This document shows, one piece after another, positions 51,336 to 59,810 of a stretch of DNA of 64,000 nucleotides. The DNA is taken from contig NZ_BLIN01000003.1 of assembly GCF_009811555.1 (NCBI RefSeq), forward strand, positions 186,001-250,000, in the 5' to 3' direction. The DNA is from Streptomyces caniferus (GTDB lineage: Bacteria > Actinomycetota > Actinomycetes > Streptomycetales > Streptomycetaceae). The position numbers and the translations under genes are program-made. A model generated the notes under the pieces. The model was not told the origin of the DNA. It ran no database searches and saw only the letters and a program-made list of their open reading frames with translations. The stretch's first letter is position 1; every line of letters begins with the position of its first letter.

Positions 51336-52823
51336 ATGGCCGACGCGCATCCGTTCCAGCAGGGGGAAAGGGCGGAGCGCACCGTCCGGACGCTGGGCAG
51401 CCGACAGCTCGCCGCGATGCTGCCCGACCCGGCACAAGCACGCCCCGCCTACCGTCACCTGGCCCGGGCGATCAGTGCGCTGATTCTGGACGGACGCCTC
51501 GCGCTGCACGTCAGGCTCCCCGCCGAACGGGAGTTGGCCACCGCGCTGAACACCAGCAGAGCCACCGTCACCGCCATGTACGACCTGCTGCGCGAGAGCG
51601 GCTTCGCACACAGCCGCCAGGGCTCCGGCACGTGGACGGCCCTGCCGGAGGGCCGGGCCCCCAGCGGCATCACACGACTTCTGGGCCCCCAGGACACCGC
51701 GATCGACCTGGCCAGGGCCGCCCCCGGACTGCCGGAGCAGACACTCCTCGACGCCCTGGCCCAGGTCACCCCTCGGCTGGCCGAGCATGCGCACACTCCC
51801 GGCTACCATCCCTACGGCCTTCCGGAACTGCGCGCCGCCATCGCCGAACGTTTCACCCGGCGGGGGCTGGCCACCGTGCCCGAACAGATCCTGGTGACCG
51901 CCGGCGCCCAGCACGCGCTCACGCTCGTCCTGGGGCTGCTGTGCCGCCCCGGCGACCGGGTCATGGTCGAGAATCCGTCGTATCCGAACGCGCTGGACGC
52001 CATGCGCCGCGCGCGGCTGCGCGCCCTGCCGGTCCCGGTGACCGATTCCGGCTGGGACATCGGGATCATCGAATCGACGTTCCGTCAGGCGGCGCCCCGA
52101 CTCGCCTATCTGATCCCCGACTTCCACAATCCGACCGGCTGCCTCATGCCCGAGCAAGAGCGTGTCCGCATCCTGCGCGCCGCGGGGCGTTCCGGTGCCT
52201 GGCTGGTCGTCGACGAGGCCCTGTCCGACCTCGCCCTCGACACCCCCGCCCCGCCGCCGTTCGCGTCGCGCACCACGCCCGGTGGGGCCGGCCAGGTCAT
52301 CACCATCGGCTCGATGAGCAAGACCCATTGGGGCGGTCTGCGGATGGGCTGGCTGCGCGCCCCCGCGCGGCTCGTCACCGAACTCGCCGGGCAGCGCGTC
52401 GCCACCGACATGGGCGGCTCGGTCCTGGACCAACTGCTGGCCCTCTTCCTGCTGGCCCGTGCCGGGGAACTGCTGCCGACCCGCCTGGAACACCTGCGCC
52501 GGCAGCGCGAAGCTCTGGCCGGGGCCCTGGCCGAGCACCTGCCGCAGTGGACGTGGCAACTGCCGCCCGGCGGGCTGTCGTTGTGGGTCGATCTCGGCGC
52601 GCCCGTCGCCTCGGCACTGGCCGACCGGGCGCTGGACCACGGGGTGCGGATCGAGGGCGGGACGCACTTCGCCACCGACCCGGGCCTGTTCGAACAGCGC
52701 CTGCGCATTCCGTACACCGTCCCCCCCGGCACCCTGCGCGAGGCCGTGCAGCGCCTGGCCGCCGCCCTCGCCGAGGGCCTGTCACCGGCGTCCACCACCC
52801 GGCGGGCGCACTGGGTCGTCTGA
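51336..52823 (+). CDS. MocR/PdxR-like GntR-aminotransferase transcriptional regulator
   Basis: A 495-residue MocR protein. The N-terminal GntR-type winged helix (~40-110) has LPAERELATALNTSRATVTA. The C-terminal class I aminotransferase fold (~130-480) has VTAGAQHALTLVLGLLCRPG, LIPDFHNPTGCLMPEQ and the PLP lysine in IGSMSKTHWGGLRMGW. Such regulators sense PLP or amino acids and often control PLP synthesis or membrane transport genes. ATG 51336 has GGGAGAG upstream. No divergent target gene of the usual kind (pdxST, yczE) is adjacent, so the target is unknown. Confidence 0.9.
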   Translation: MADAHPFQQGERAERTVRTLGSRQLAAMLPDPAQARPAYRHLARAISALILDGRLALHVRLPAERELATALNTSRATVTAMYDLLRESGFAHSRQGSGTWTALPEGRAPSGITRLLGPQDTAIDLARAAPGLPEQTLLDALAQVTPRLAEHAHTPGYHPYGLPELRAAIAERFTRRGLATVPEQILVTAGAQHALTLVLGLLCRPGDRVMVENPSYPNALDAMRRARLRALPVPVTDSGWDIGIIESTFRQAAPRLAYLIPDFHNPTGCLMPEQERVRILRAAGRSGAWLVVDEALSDLALDTPAPPPFASRTTPGGAGQVITIGSMSKTHWGGLRMGWLRAPARLVTELAGQRVATDMGGSVLDQLLALFLLARAGELLPTRLEHLRRQREALAGALAEHLPQWTWQLPPGGLSLWVDLGAPVASALADRALDHGVRIEGGTHFATDPGLFEQRLRIPYTVPPGTLREAVQRLAAALAEGLSPASTTRRAHWVV

Positions 52824-53127
52824 GCACGAGACCGTTTCCGGCCGGCCCCGTCGGCAACCGCGCCCCACTCGGCGTGCGGTGCACGGAAGTTGGCGCGGTC
52901 CCCCAGCGGCCGGACACCGGCCGACCTCACCGTGACCACCACCCCACGATCCCATCCTCCCCAACGGTCTCATTAGTCCGATAAGCACTTCCTTTTGGCT
53001 TTCTTCTCGATTGCGTAAAGCCTTTGGTGTTGGCGGGATTTGGTGGGTGCCGCGGGTGCATTCTCTGTCTGCCCGGCCATCGGCGGGGCATCTCGCACCA
53101 TGGCAATGCAGAAAGGCACGATCCTCA
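52824..53127. other. Leader region of the His-rich secreted protein gene
   Basis: An AT-richer stretch (52970-53050; e.g. CACTTCCTTTTGGCTTTCTT) 80-150 bp before the start is the likely promoter. I see no gene or recognisable riboswitch. Confidence 0.45.
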
Positions 53128-53406
53128 ATGACTGACGGATTCAAGCGCGCCCTCGCTCTCGGCGCCGCCACCGTTGCCCTCGCCGGAGGCACCCTCCTCT
53201 CGTCGGTGGGCATCGCCTCGGCCGCCCCGTCGCACCATGGAGACCACACGACCACGCGACACATCGACAGGGGGCGGTGCCACATGGTCCACGGACACTG
53301 GACCCGGACCTGGCACCCGGCCTGGCGTGATCGGCACGGCGTCCGCCACCACGGCTACTGGACCCGGACCTGGCACCGGGAGCACCTGGTCTGCCACCGC
53401 CACTGA
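53128..53406 (+). CDS. Small secreted His/Trp/Arg-rich protein
   Basis: A 92-residue protein. The signal peptide (residues 1-~33; LALGAATVALAGGTLLSSVG then ASA/AP) is followed by a short mature part of ~58 residues. It contains 13 or more histidines and a repeat: HGHWTRTWHPAWRDRHGVRH and HGYWTRTWHREHLVCHRH. Two cysteines (RGRCHMV and VCHRH) could form a disulfide. The His/Trp content suggests metal or wall binding, but no family is recognised. ATG 53128 has AGAAAGG upstream. A rho-independent terminator follows. Confidence 0.8.
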   Translation: MTDGFKRALALGAATVALAGGTLLSSVGIASAAPSHHGDHTTTRHIDRGRCHMVHGHWTRTWHPAWRDRHGVRHHGYWTRTWHREHLVCHRH

Positions 53407-53423
53407 CCGCCCCCTCAGCAACA

Positions 53424-53465
53424 GGGCCCCCGAGCCGACGCAGACTCGGGGGCCACCCGTTTTTG
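53424..53465 (+). terminator. Rho-independent terminator
   Basis: GGCCCCCGAG pairs exactly with CTCGGGGGCC over a 10-base loop and is followed within a few bases by TTTTT, 18 bases past the stop of the His-rich gene. It is the only canonical terminator with a T-run that I saw in the window. Confidence 0.9.
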
Positions 53466-53523
53466 TACGCCGGAACCCTCATCCGGAAGCCGGGGCGGCG
53501 GCGCGGCGGGGGAAGCGCCGAGG

Positions 53524-54150
53524 TCAGCGCACGCCGTGGGGACGGAACTGGATGCTGATCCGCGGTCCCGCCGCGCGCGTGGTCTTGGGGATCGCGTGCT
53601 CCCAGGTCCGCTGGCAGGAGCCGCCCATCACGAGCAGGTCGCCGTGCCCGAGCGGCCGCCGTATGGCGTGGCCGCCGTGCCGCGGGCGGAGCAGCAGATC
53701 GCGCGGCACCCCGACGGACAGGATGGCGACCATGGTGTTCTCCCGCCCGCCGCGGCCGATCCGGTCGCCGTGCCAGGCCACACTGTCCCGGCCGTCGCGG
53801 TAGTAGCAGAGCCCGGCCGTGGTGAACGGTTCGCCGAGTTCGGTGGCGTAGTGGGCACAGAGCGCGTCCCTCGCCTCGTCCAGTACGGAGTGCGGCAGCG
53901 CGTCGTCGGCCTTGTAGAAGGCCAGCAGCCGCGGTACGTCCACCACCTGCTCGTACATCCGCCGGCGCTCGGCCTGCCAGGGCACCTCGGCGGCGAGCCG
54001 TGCGAACAGGGCATCGGCCCCGCTCAGCCACCCGGGCAGCAGATCGAGCCAGGCCCCGTCGCCGAGTTCGGTCCTGCGCACCCCGCGCAGCGGGCCGAGA
54101 CGGATGTCGTCGGCCTGGTCGAAGAGCGAGCCCTGAAGATGCATGGCCAT
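53524..54150 (-). CDS. AlkB-like 2-oxoglutarate/Fe(II) dioxygenase
   Basis: A 208-residue protein with AlkB-family ligands: His and Asp in WHGDRIG, the second His in TWEHAIPKT, and the 2-oxoglutarate-binding Arg in GPRISIQFRP. It also has the NTMVAILSVGVPRDLLLRPR strand. AlkB enzymes repair alkylated bases by oxidative demethylation, though actinobacterial paralogues may have other substrates. ATG 54150 follows GAAAG; ATG 54144 is also possible. Divergent from the IclR gene, with a 175-bp gap. Confidence 0.9.
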   Translation of the reverse strand: MAMHLQGSLFDQADDIRLGPLRGVRRTELGDGAWLDLLPGWLSGADALFARLAAEVPWQAERRRMYEQVVDVPRLLAFYKADDALPHSVLDEARDALCAHYATELGEPFTTAGLCYYRDGRDSVAWHGDRIGRGGRENTMVAILSVGVPRDLLLRPRHGGHAIRRPLGHGDLLVMGGSCQRTWEHAIPKTTRAAGPRISIQFRPHGVR

Positions 54151-54325
54151 GCTTTCAGGGTACCCAATAATCGAATATATGTTCTGGCGCGCCGTCGCGC
54201 GCCCCGCTCGCAGGTTGTGTCGGCCCCGCGCACGACTGCATCCGCCCGCACACATCGGCCGGCGGCGGCCGAACGAGCGCCCGACCGGCCTTGCCTGCGC
54301 GGGGCGCCGGGCGCACGCTGAATAC

Positions 54326-55084
54326 ATGGGCAACGGAGAAGGCCCGACGCTCATCACTTCCGTCCAGCGCGCCTTCCGCTTGATGGAGGCCGTGGGTGCG
54401 CACGAGGGCGGCGCACCGGCGAAACAGCTGGCACGCGAGACGGGGCTGCCGCTGGCCACCACCTATCACCTGCTGCGCACGCTGGCTCACGACGGGTATG
54501 TCCGGAAACTGGAGGACGGCGGTTTTGTCCTCGGGGACCGGCTGGACACCCTGCACGCCGGCGGGCGGGGGCAGGCGCTGCTGAACCGGGTCCGCCCCGC
54601 ACTCACGGCGCTGCGCGACGACCTCTCGGCCGCCGCCTACCTGACCTTCTACGAGGACGGCGAGATCCGCGTAGCCGAGATCGTCGACGGCCCCCGGGCG
54701 CCCCGGGTCGATCTCTGGGTGGGCTTCGAGGACGCCGGGCACGCGACGGCGCTGGGCAAGTGCGTACTGCGCGAGCTGGACGACGAGGCGCGCGACGACT
54801 ACCTCTCCCGGCACCCCCTCGCCGACCTCACACCCCGCACCATCACCGCCCGCGCCCAGTTGCTGCGCGCACTCGACACCCTGCCGACGGCGCCGGCCGT
54901 GACGGACATGGAGGAGTACGCGCTGGGGACGTTCTGCGTCGCGGTGCCGGTCTACAGCGGTCAGATACTGGGATCCCTCGGGGTGTCGCTCCGCGCCGAC
55001 CGGGTCTCCCGCATCGACGAGGTCCGCAACCGGCTGCTTCCGGCCGCGAGCCGCGTGACCAGGGGGCTCTCGCTCACTATCTGA
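54326..55084 (+). CDS. IclR-family transcriptional regulator
   Basis: A 252-residue regulator. The N-terminal winged helix-turn-helix (~10-70) has PAKQLARETGLPLATTYHLL and RTLAHDGYVRKLEDGGFVLG. The C-terminal effector domain (~85-250) ends with FCVAVPVYSGQILGSLGVSL as usual. Effector unknown. The start is ATG 54326, with no strong RBS. It is divergent from the AlkB-like gene, which it could regulate, and 62 bp upstream of the SpoIIE gene on the same strand. Confidence 0.92.
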   Translation: MGNGEGPTLITSVQRAFRLMEAVGAHEGGAPAKQLARETGLPLATTYHLLRTLAHDGYVRKLEDGGFVLGDRLDTLHAGGRGQALLNRVRPALTALRDDLSAAAYLTFYEDGEIRVAEIVDGPRAPRVDLWVGFEDAGHATALGKCVLRELDDEARDDYLSRHPLADLTPRTITARAQLLRALDTLPTAPAVTDMEEYALGTFCVAVPVYSGQILGSLGVSLRADRVSRIDEVRNRLLPAASRVTRGLSLTI

Positions 55085-55146
55085 AATCCCGCTCCTTGCC
55101 ACTTACCCACATATGTCGCTTTCCTTATGGAAACGGACATTTCTCA

Positions 55147-56487
55147 ATGTCAGTGCACCGAGCAGGGAAGCGAGCCCCGGACCCCTCCATGCGCCAAGCC
55201 CGGATCCATCACCACGACCACCGGCCGCGGTGGCAGCTCACCAAGCCGTTCACCGCTCTGCGGGACTCCGTCCGGCAGATCCTTCCGTCCCGGGGCGACG
55301 CGCCGTCCGGTGCGGCAGGTGTGCGCCGGCACTACACCGCCGGCGTGCCGGTTCTGATCATTGCGGCCGTGGCGCTCCTCGCCTTCTCCGGTGGAACCGG
55401 TATGAGCTGGCTGCCGCTGCTCGCCGTGGGCCCCGCGCTGGCCGCCGCCACCAGCGGGCCGTGGGGAGTGATCCGGATCGGTGTTCTGGCGGTGGCGCTG
55501 GGGGCGGCGCTCGGTGTGCATGGTGGTGCGCCGGGCACGGAACAGGCGATCGTCCTGTCCACACTGTCCGCCGTGACGTTGGCCAGCAGTCTGGCCAGCG
55601 CCCTGCGCAGGCGCCGTGAGCAGGTGCTGGCCGCCGTGCGCTCCGTCGCCGAGGCCGCACAGCACGCCTTCCTCAAGCCGGTGCCGGCGAGGGTGGGGCA
55701 TTTCCAGACGGCGGTCCGCTACAGCGCCGCCGCTGCCGAGGCCCGGGTCGGCGGCGACCTCTACGCCCTGGTGCCGACGCCCTACGGGGTCCGGCTGATC
55801 GTGGGCGATGTACGCGGCAAGGGGCTGCCGGCGGTGGGCATCGCCGCGCTGGTCCTGGGCGTCTTCCGGGAAGCGGCCTACGACGAGCCGGATCTGCTCG
55901 ATGTGGTCCACCGGATCGAGCGGAGCCTCGCGCGCAACCTCGGCCCCGACGACTTCGTCACCGCGGTGCTGGCCGGGTACCCCGAGGCCGACCGTATGGA
56001 GCTGGTCAACTGCGGCCATGCCGCTCCGCTCCTGGTCCACGACTCGGGCGTGCTGCCCGTCGAGCCGGCCCGTCCGGCCCCGCCCCTCGGCCTGCGGGCC
56101 CTGGCCGGCGAGGCCCCCGCACTCCAGGAGGTCGCCCTGGCCGACGGGAACCAACTGCTGTTCTACACCGACGGTGTGACCGAGGCCCGCGACCACCAGC
56201 GGGAGTTCTACCCGCTCGTGGAGCGGCTGTCCCGGCACGTGTCGGAGGACCCGTCCCGCACCCTCGCCGCGCTCCACGAGGACCTGCTCGCGCACGTCGG
56301 CGGCGAACTGCACGACGACGCCGCCATGCTCCTGCTGCGGAAGCCGGCCGGCACCCCGTCAGTGGCACCGGACGCGGCGGATCCGCCGGCCGGACCGTTG
56401 CCCGCGCTTCAGGTGGCCGCCGAAGTGGAGACCTCACAGGAGGGTGTGCGGTGTGGCGGCGAACCGGCGGACGGGAGCCGGTGGTGA
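55147..56487 (+). CDS. Membrane-bound SpoIIE/PP2C serine phosphatase
   Basis: A protein of 446 residues. An N-terminal cytosolic stretch, then three hydrophobic segments (~50-145; VLIIAAVALLAFSGG, WLPLLAVGPALAAATSG, IRIGVLAVALGAALGVHGG), precede a PP2C/SpoIIE domain (~175-400). That domain has RVGGDLYALVPTPYG, VGDVRGKGLPAVG, LFYTDGVTEARD and DDAAMLLLRK, which provide the metal ligands. There is no PAS or GAF sensor, so signals may arrive through the membrane region. It lies 62 bp after the IclR gene and 640 bp from the convergent SigB/SigF-type sigma gene. The start is ATG 55147 or GTG 55153. Confidence 0.88.
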   Translation: MSVHRAGKRAPDPSMRQARIHHHDHRPRWQLTKPFTALRDSVRQILPSRGDAPSGAAGVRRHYTAGVPVLIIAAVALLAFSGGTGMSWLPLLAVGPALAAATSGPWGVIRIGVLAVALGAALGVHGGAPGTEQAIVLSTLSAVTLASSLASALRRRREQVLAAVRSVAEAAQHAFLKPVPARVGHFQTAVRYSAAAAEARVGGDLYALVPTPYGVRLIVGDVRGKGLPAVGIAALVLGVFREAAYDEPDLLDVVHRIERSLARNLGPDDFVTAVLAGYPEADRMELVNCGHAAPLLVHDSGVLPVEPARPAPPLGLRALAGEAPALQEVALADGNQLLFYTDGVTEARDHQREFYPLVERLSRHVSEDPSRTLAALHEDLLAHVGGELHDDAAMLLLRKPAGTPSVAPDAADPPAGPLPALQVAAEVETSQEGVRCGGEPADGSRW

Positions 56488-56562
56488 GCTGAGTACCGTC
56501 GATCGGGTGGGTCGTCCCGGACGGCCGACCGCACCGTACTCACGTACAGAGGAGCGCCTCGT

Positions 56563-56982
56563 ATGTCGAAACCACCGCTTCCCGATGCAGCCGTCGTCAT
56601 GTTGGGCAAGCCGAATCCGGCCGTCATCACGACGCTGCGGCCGGACGGTCAGCCGGTGTCCACGGCCACCTGGTACCTCTGGGACGACGGCCGGATCCTG
56701 GTCAACATGGACGAGGGCCGCAAACGACTGGAGCATGTCCGCAACGACCCCCGTGTCTCGCTGAGCGTGCTGGACGAGGGCAACTGGTACACGCACCTCA
56801 GCATCATCGGCCGTGTCGCCGAACTCCGTGACGACGAGGAGCTCACCGATATCGACCGGCTGGCGCGGCAGTACCTCGGCAAGCCGTACCCGCAGCGGGA
56901 CCGCCGCCGGGTCAGTGCCCTGATCGAGATCGACCGCTGGCACGGCTGGGGGACCATGAAGGACAGCGGCCAACCGGGCTGA
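56563..56982 (+). CDS. PPOX-class F420-dependent or FMN-binding protein
   Basis: A 139-residue split-barrel protein: AVITTLRPDGQPVSTATWYL and WDDGRILVNMDEGRKRLEHV then RNDPRVSLSVLDEGNWYTHL. This is the pattern of actinobacterial pyridoxamine-phosphate-oxidase-like proteins that bind F420 or FMN. The reaction is unknown; family members reduce activated double bonds or xenobiotics. ATG 56563, with GAGG upstream. It converges with the sigma factor gene across a hairpin at 56981-57017. Confidence 0.9.
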   Translation: MSKPPLPDAAVVMLGKPNPAVITTLRPDGQPVSTATWYLWDDGRILVNMDEGRKRLEHVRNDPRVSLSVLDEGNWYTHLSIIGRVAELRDDEELTDIDRLARQYLGKPYPQRDRRRVSALIEIDRWHGWGTMKDSGQPG

Positions 56983-57017
56983 CGACGGCCGGAGGCCGGC
57001 CCTCCCTCCCCGTCGTC
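56981..57017. terminator. Bidirectional hairpin between convergent genes
   Basis: GACGACGG (56981-56988) pairs with CCGTCGTC (57010-57017) around an inner GGCCGG/CCGGCC-rich loop. It lies between the PPOX-class gene and the sigma factor gene, which point at each other, so it could end both transcripts. Confidence 0.6.
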
Positions 57018-57121
57018 GTGGTACGGCGGTGGTCGGGGGCCGGTCGGCGGCCGGCCGCACGTCCGCGGTTCGGCGAGCGCCCGGAAGCGGATACGCCCGC
57101 GGCCTCATCGCGGCGGGCGCC

Positions 57122-58003
57122 TCACGTCTCGGCCAGGAGGCCCTTGCGCAGGGTGGTGCAGGCGCGGGTCAGGAGGCGGGAGACATGCATCTGGGAGAGA
57201 CCCAGCTCCTTGCCGATCTCCGACTGTGTCATCTCCTCCCCGAAGCGCAGCTGGAGGAGGGTGCGTTCGCGGTCGTCGAGCTTGGCGAGGTGCGGCTTGA
57301 GGGCCTGGACGTCCTCGGCCAGGGCCAGGGCGGGGTCCTCGGTGCCGATGAGGTCGGCGACGAGACCGGTCTGCTGCTTGCCACCCGCCTGGATGGGGCG
57401 GTCTATGGAGTCGCTGTCGTAGCCGTTGCTGGCCACCAGCCCCTCCGACACCTCGCCCTCGTCCATGTCCAGACGGGCCGCGAGGTCGGCGACGGAGGGC
57501 TCGTGACTGCCCTCGCCCTCCAGCTCCTCCCGGGCACGGGCGAGGTCGATGCGGAGTTCCTGCAGGCGCCGCGGCACCCGCACCGACCAGGTGGTGTCGC
57601 GGAAGAACCGCTTGATCTCGCCCTGGATGTAGGGGACGGCCAGTGTGGTGAACTCCACGTCGCGGGAGGGGTCGTAGCGGTCGATCGCCTTGATCAGACC
57701 GATCGTCCCCACCTGAAGGACGTCCTCCGTGGACTCCCTGCGGCTGGAGAAGCGGCGGGCGACATAGCGCACGAGGGAGAGGTTCATCTCGATGAGCGTG
57801 TTCCGCGCGTACTGGTACTCGGGGGTCCCCTCGTCCAGCTCCTGCAGCCGCAGCAGGAACTGCTTGGACAACTCCCGTGCGTCGGACGGAGCGACCCGCT
57901 GCGGGGCCTGGATCTGCGGCAGCACCGTCGGAGCCGGAACGGCACACTCCATCGAGGTGCTCTCCGGCTCCGTTCCGACGTTCAAGGTGCTGTTGCTGCT
58001 CAT
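57122..58003 (-). CDS. SigB/SigF-type alternative RNA polymerase sigma factor
   Basis: A 293-residue sigma-70 factor with regions 2 to 4. Region 2 is RNTLIEMNLSLVRYVARRFS then VLQVGTIGLIKAIDRYDPSR; region 3 is PRRLQELRIDLARAREELEG; region 4 is LQLRFGEEMTQSEIGKELGL followed by SQMHVSRLLTRACTTLRKGL. This is the SigB/SigF/SigG family, which governs general stress or sporulation and is normally held by an RsbW-like anti-sigma factor. None is encoded next to it. ATG 58003 has GGGAG upstream. Three SpoIIE phosphatases that could feed such a switch are in the same window. Confidence 0.93.
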   Translation of the reverse strand: MSSNSTLNVGTEPESTSMECAVPAPTVLPQIQAPQRVAPSDARELSKQFLLRLQELDEGTPEYQYARNTLIEMNLSLVRYVARRFSSRRESTEDVLQVGTIGLIKAIDRYDPSRDVEFTTLAVPYIQGEIKRFFRDTTWSVRVPRRLQELRIDLARAREELEGEGSHEPSVADLAARLDMDEGEVSEGLVASNGYDSDSIDRPIQAGGKQQTGLVADLIGTEDPALALAEDVQALKPHLAKLDDRERTLLQLRFGEEMTQSEIGKELGLSQMHVSRLLTRACTTLRKGLLAET

Positions 58004-58140
58004 GCTCTGGCTCCCGCCTATTGCTGAGCCCCCGTCGCACGCTCCCCTACCCGCCGCTGCCGCAGGCATGTCCGGTCGCTCCTCCTTCCTTGCCCGCCCC
58101 TCCGACGCCCCAAGTCGCCCGACATGCCCGGCGTTTCGCC

Positions 58141-58398
58141 TCAGGACCGGGCCGGCGCCTCCGGGCCGGCGGGCAGGAACAGCGGTGTGACCGAGGCCCG
58201 GAGGTGCACGGTGATGCCGTTCCGTTCGAGCGGTACGCGGGTGCCGAACGCGTCGAGGGCATGGACCGTGGCATGGGGCCACGGCCAGTCCACGGGTGTT
58301 TCGGGGGCGTCCTCGCCGGTGAAGGCGTCCCCCGCCGCCCACAGGACGTGCAGCGGCCCGCGGCCCGCACGTGTCACCTCGAACGCGGACAACTCCAC
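58141..58398 (-). pseudogene. C-terminal fragment, possibly of a glycoside hydrolase
   Basis: About 85 residues: VELSAFEVTRAGRGPLHVLW, GDAFTGEDAPETPVDWPWPH and a final HLRASVTPLFLPAG. The closing VTPLF pattern resembles the small C-terminal beta domain of some glycoside hydrolases. No RBS, no catalytic domain and no upstream gene are present, so I treat it as a decayed end. The remaining parts of 58004-58585 hold promoters for the sigma factor and the lyase homologue. Confidence 0.4.
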
Positions 58399-58585
58399 AC
58401 CCCTTGAGAACTGACGGGGGCACCCCCTCGAGCGAGGAGGCCACGTTCGTCGCGCCTCGCAGCGCACCCAGGAACTCCCTGCGGAGTCGCGCCGAAAAAG
58501 CCCGTTGCGCATGCGGCGACGGCATGCAAGGATTTCCTTAACGCAACATCAGTAGCAGTAAAGACCAGCAGGGAAGAGCCAGCCG

Positions 58586-59479
58586 ATGTCCCGCCGCACC
58601 GTCTCGTTCGAGGAGATTCCGGTCTCCGACGCCCACGCAGGCCCCTACGCCCTCACCACGGGTCCCGACGACGCGCTGTGGTGCACCTTGGTCCACGCCG
58701 GGCAGATAGCCCGCCTGGCACCGGACGGCCGCCTCGACCGCTACTCACTCGACTCCCCCTCCTGCGGGCCCTCCCTCATCACCTCGGGACCCGACGGCGC
58801 GTTGTGGTTCACCCGGAACCAGGACCATCGGATCGGGCGGATCACGGTGGAGGGGAAGGCGACCTCGTTCTCCCTCCCGAGTCCTGGCAGCGGTCCGTTC
58901 GGCATCGCGTCCGCCGCCGACGGAGCCCTGTGGTTCACCCAGATGCACACCGACCGCATCGGGCGCATCGACACGGACGGCCGGGTGACGGAGTTCCCGC
59001 TGCCCCTCACCGGTGCCTTCCCCTCAGCGATCACGACCGGTCCCGATGACGCCCTGTGGTTCACCCTCAACCAGGCACACACGATCGGTCGCCTCGGCTT
59101 CGACGGCGACCTCACGCTCCACAAGCTTCCGACCGGGAACGCCGCGCCGGTCGGCATCACCTGCGGTGCGGACGGCGCACTCTGGTTCGTCGAGATAGGC
59201 GCCGGCCGGATCGGCCGGATCACCACCGACGGCCGGATCGACGAGTTGCCGCTGCCGGACCCGGCGTGCCGGCCGCACGCGATCGTGGCCGGCCCGGACG
59301 GGAACTGCTGGTTCACCGAATGGGGAGCCAACCGCATCGGCTCCGTCACTCCCGAAGGCCACGTCGAGGAGTACGACCTGCCGAGTCCCTCTTCGGAACC
59401 GCACGGCCTGGCGTTCGGTGCCGACGGGGCCCTGTATGTCGCGCTGGAAATCGGGGTGATTGCCCGTATGACGCCTTGA
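58586..59479 (+). CDS. vgb: Virginiamycin B (streptogramin B) lyase homologue
   Basis: A 297-residue seven-bladed beta-propeller. Each blade carries GPDGALWFT- and DRIGRI-type motifs, the hallmark of Vgb, which linearises streptogramin B antibiotics by breaking the ester bond without water. Residues corresponding to the known active site appear conserved: Y21, H231 (RPHAI), E271 and H273 (SSEPHGL), and nearby E288. The length fits the family. Such genes are common in Streptomyces as self-protection or as unrelated lyases, so resistance is likely but not certain. ATG 58586, with GGGAAGAG upstream. Confidence 0.88.
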   Translation: MSRRTVSFEEIPVSDAHAGPYALTTGPDDALWCTLVHAGQIARLAPDGRLDRYSLDSPSCGPSLITSGPDGALWFTRNQDHRIGRITVEGKATSFSLPSPGSGPFGIASAADGALWFTQMHTDRIGRIDTDGRVTEFPLPLTGAFPSAITTGPDDALWFTLNQAHTIGRLGFDGDLTLHKLPTGNAAPVGITCGADGALWFVEIGAGRIGRITTDGRIDELPLPDPACRPHAIVAGPDGNCWFTEWGANRIGSVTPEGHVEEYDLPSPSSEPHGLAFGADGALYVALEIGVIARMTP

Positions 59480-59810
59480 GCGGAGGGCCGGTCCGGTCGG
59501 GCGCGGCGCCGCCGGCGGCCGCACTGCACCGCACCGCACCGCACCGCACCGCACCGCACCGGCCCAGGGTCGAGCGGCCCTTTCACAGTGCTGCGGCGGA
59601 GACGCGGCGCGGCGCTGTACGACGGATTCGGGCCGCCGCTCTCGTCGCTCACCGCGGTGTCGCTCTCGGCAACCTCCCTCGCGGTGTCACCATCGAGAGC
59701 ACAAGCATCGCCGCTGGGAGCGGGGGAGCAATCGCGACCGACGGTGCCACCACATGGCCGGCCCACGGGGCGAAGGCCCGGCGGGCTGCCACCCGAGGAG
59801 AGGTGCCTGA
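59480..59810. other. Intergenic region with pentamer repeat
   Basis: The spacer lies between the lyase homologue and the GAF/SpoIIE gene. It contains the (GCACC)7 repeat at 59526-59560 and no credible gene. Confidence 0.5.
59526..59560. repeat. Pentanucleotide repeat, (GCACC) x 7
   Basis: Seven perfect GCACC units begin 46 bases after the stop of the lyase homologue. Copy-number variation by slippage is possible. Confidence 0.95.

Noticed and set aside
52824..53127. Riboswitch in the leader of the His-rich secreted protein
   Set aside because: The leader is long and AT-richer, but I could not fold it into a known class or find conserved motifs.
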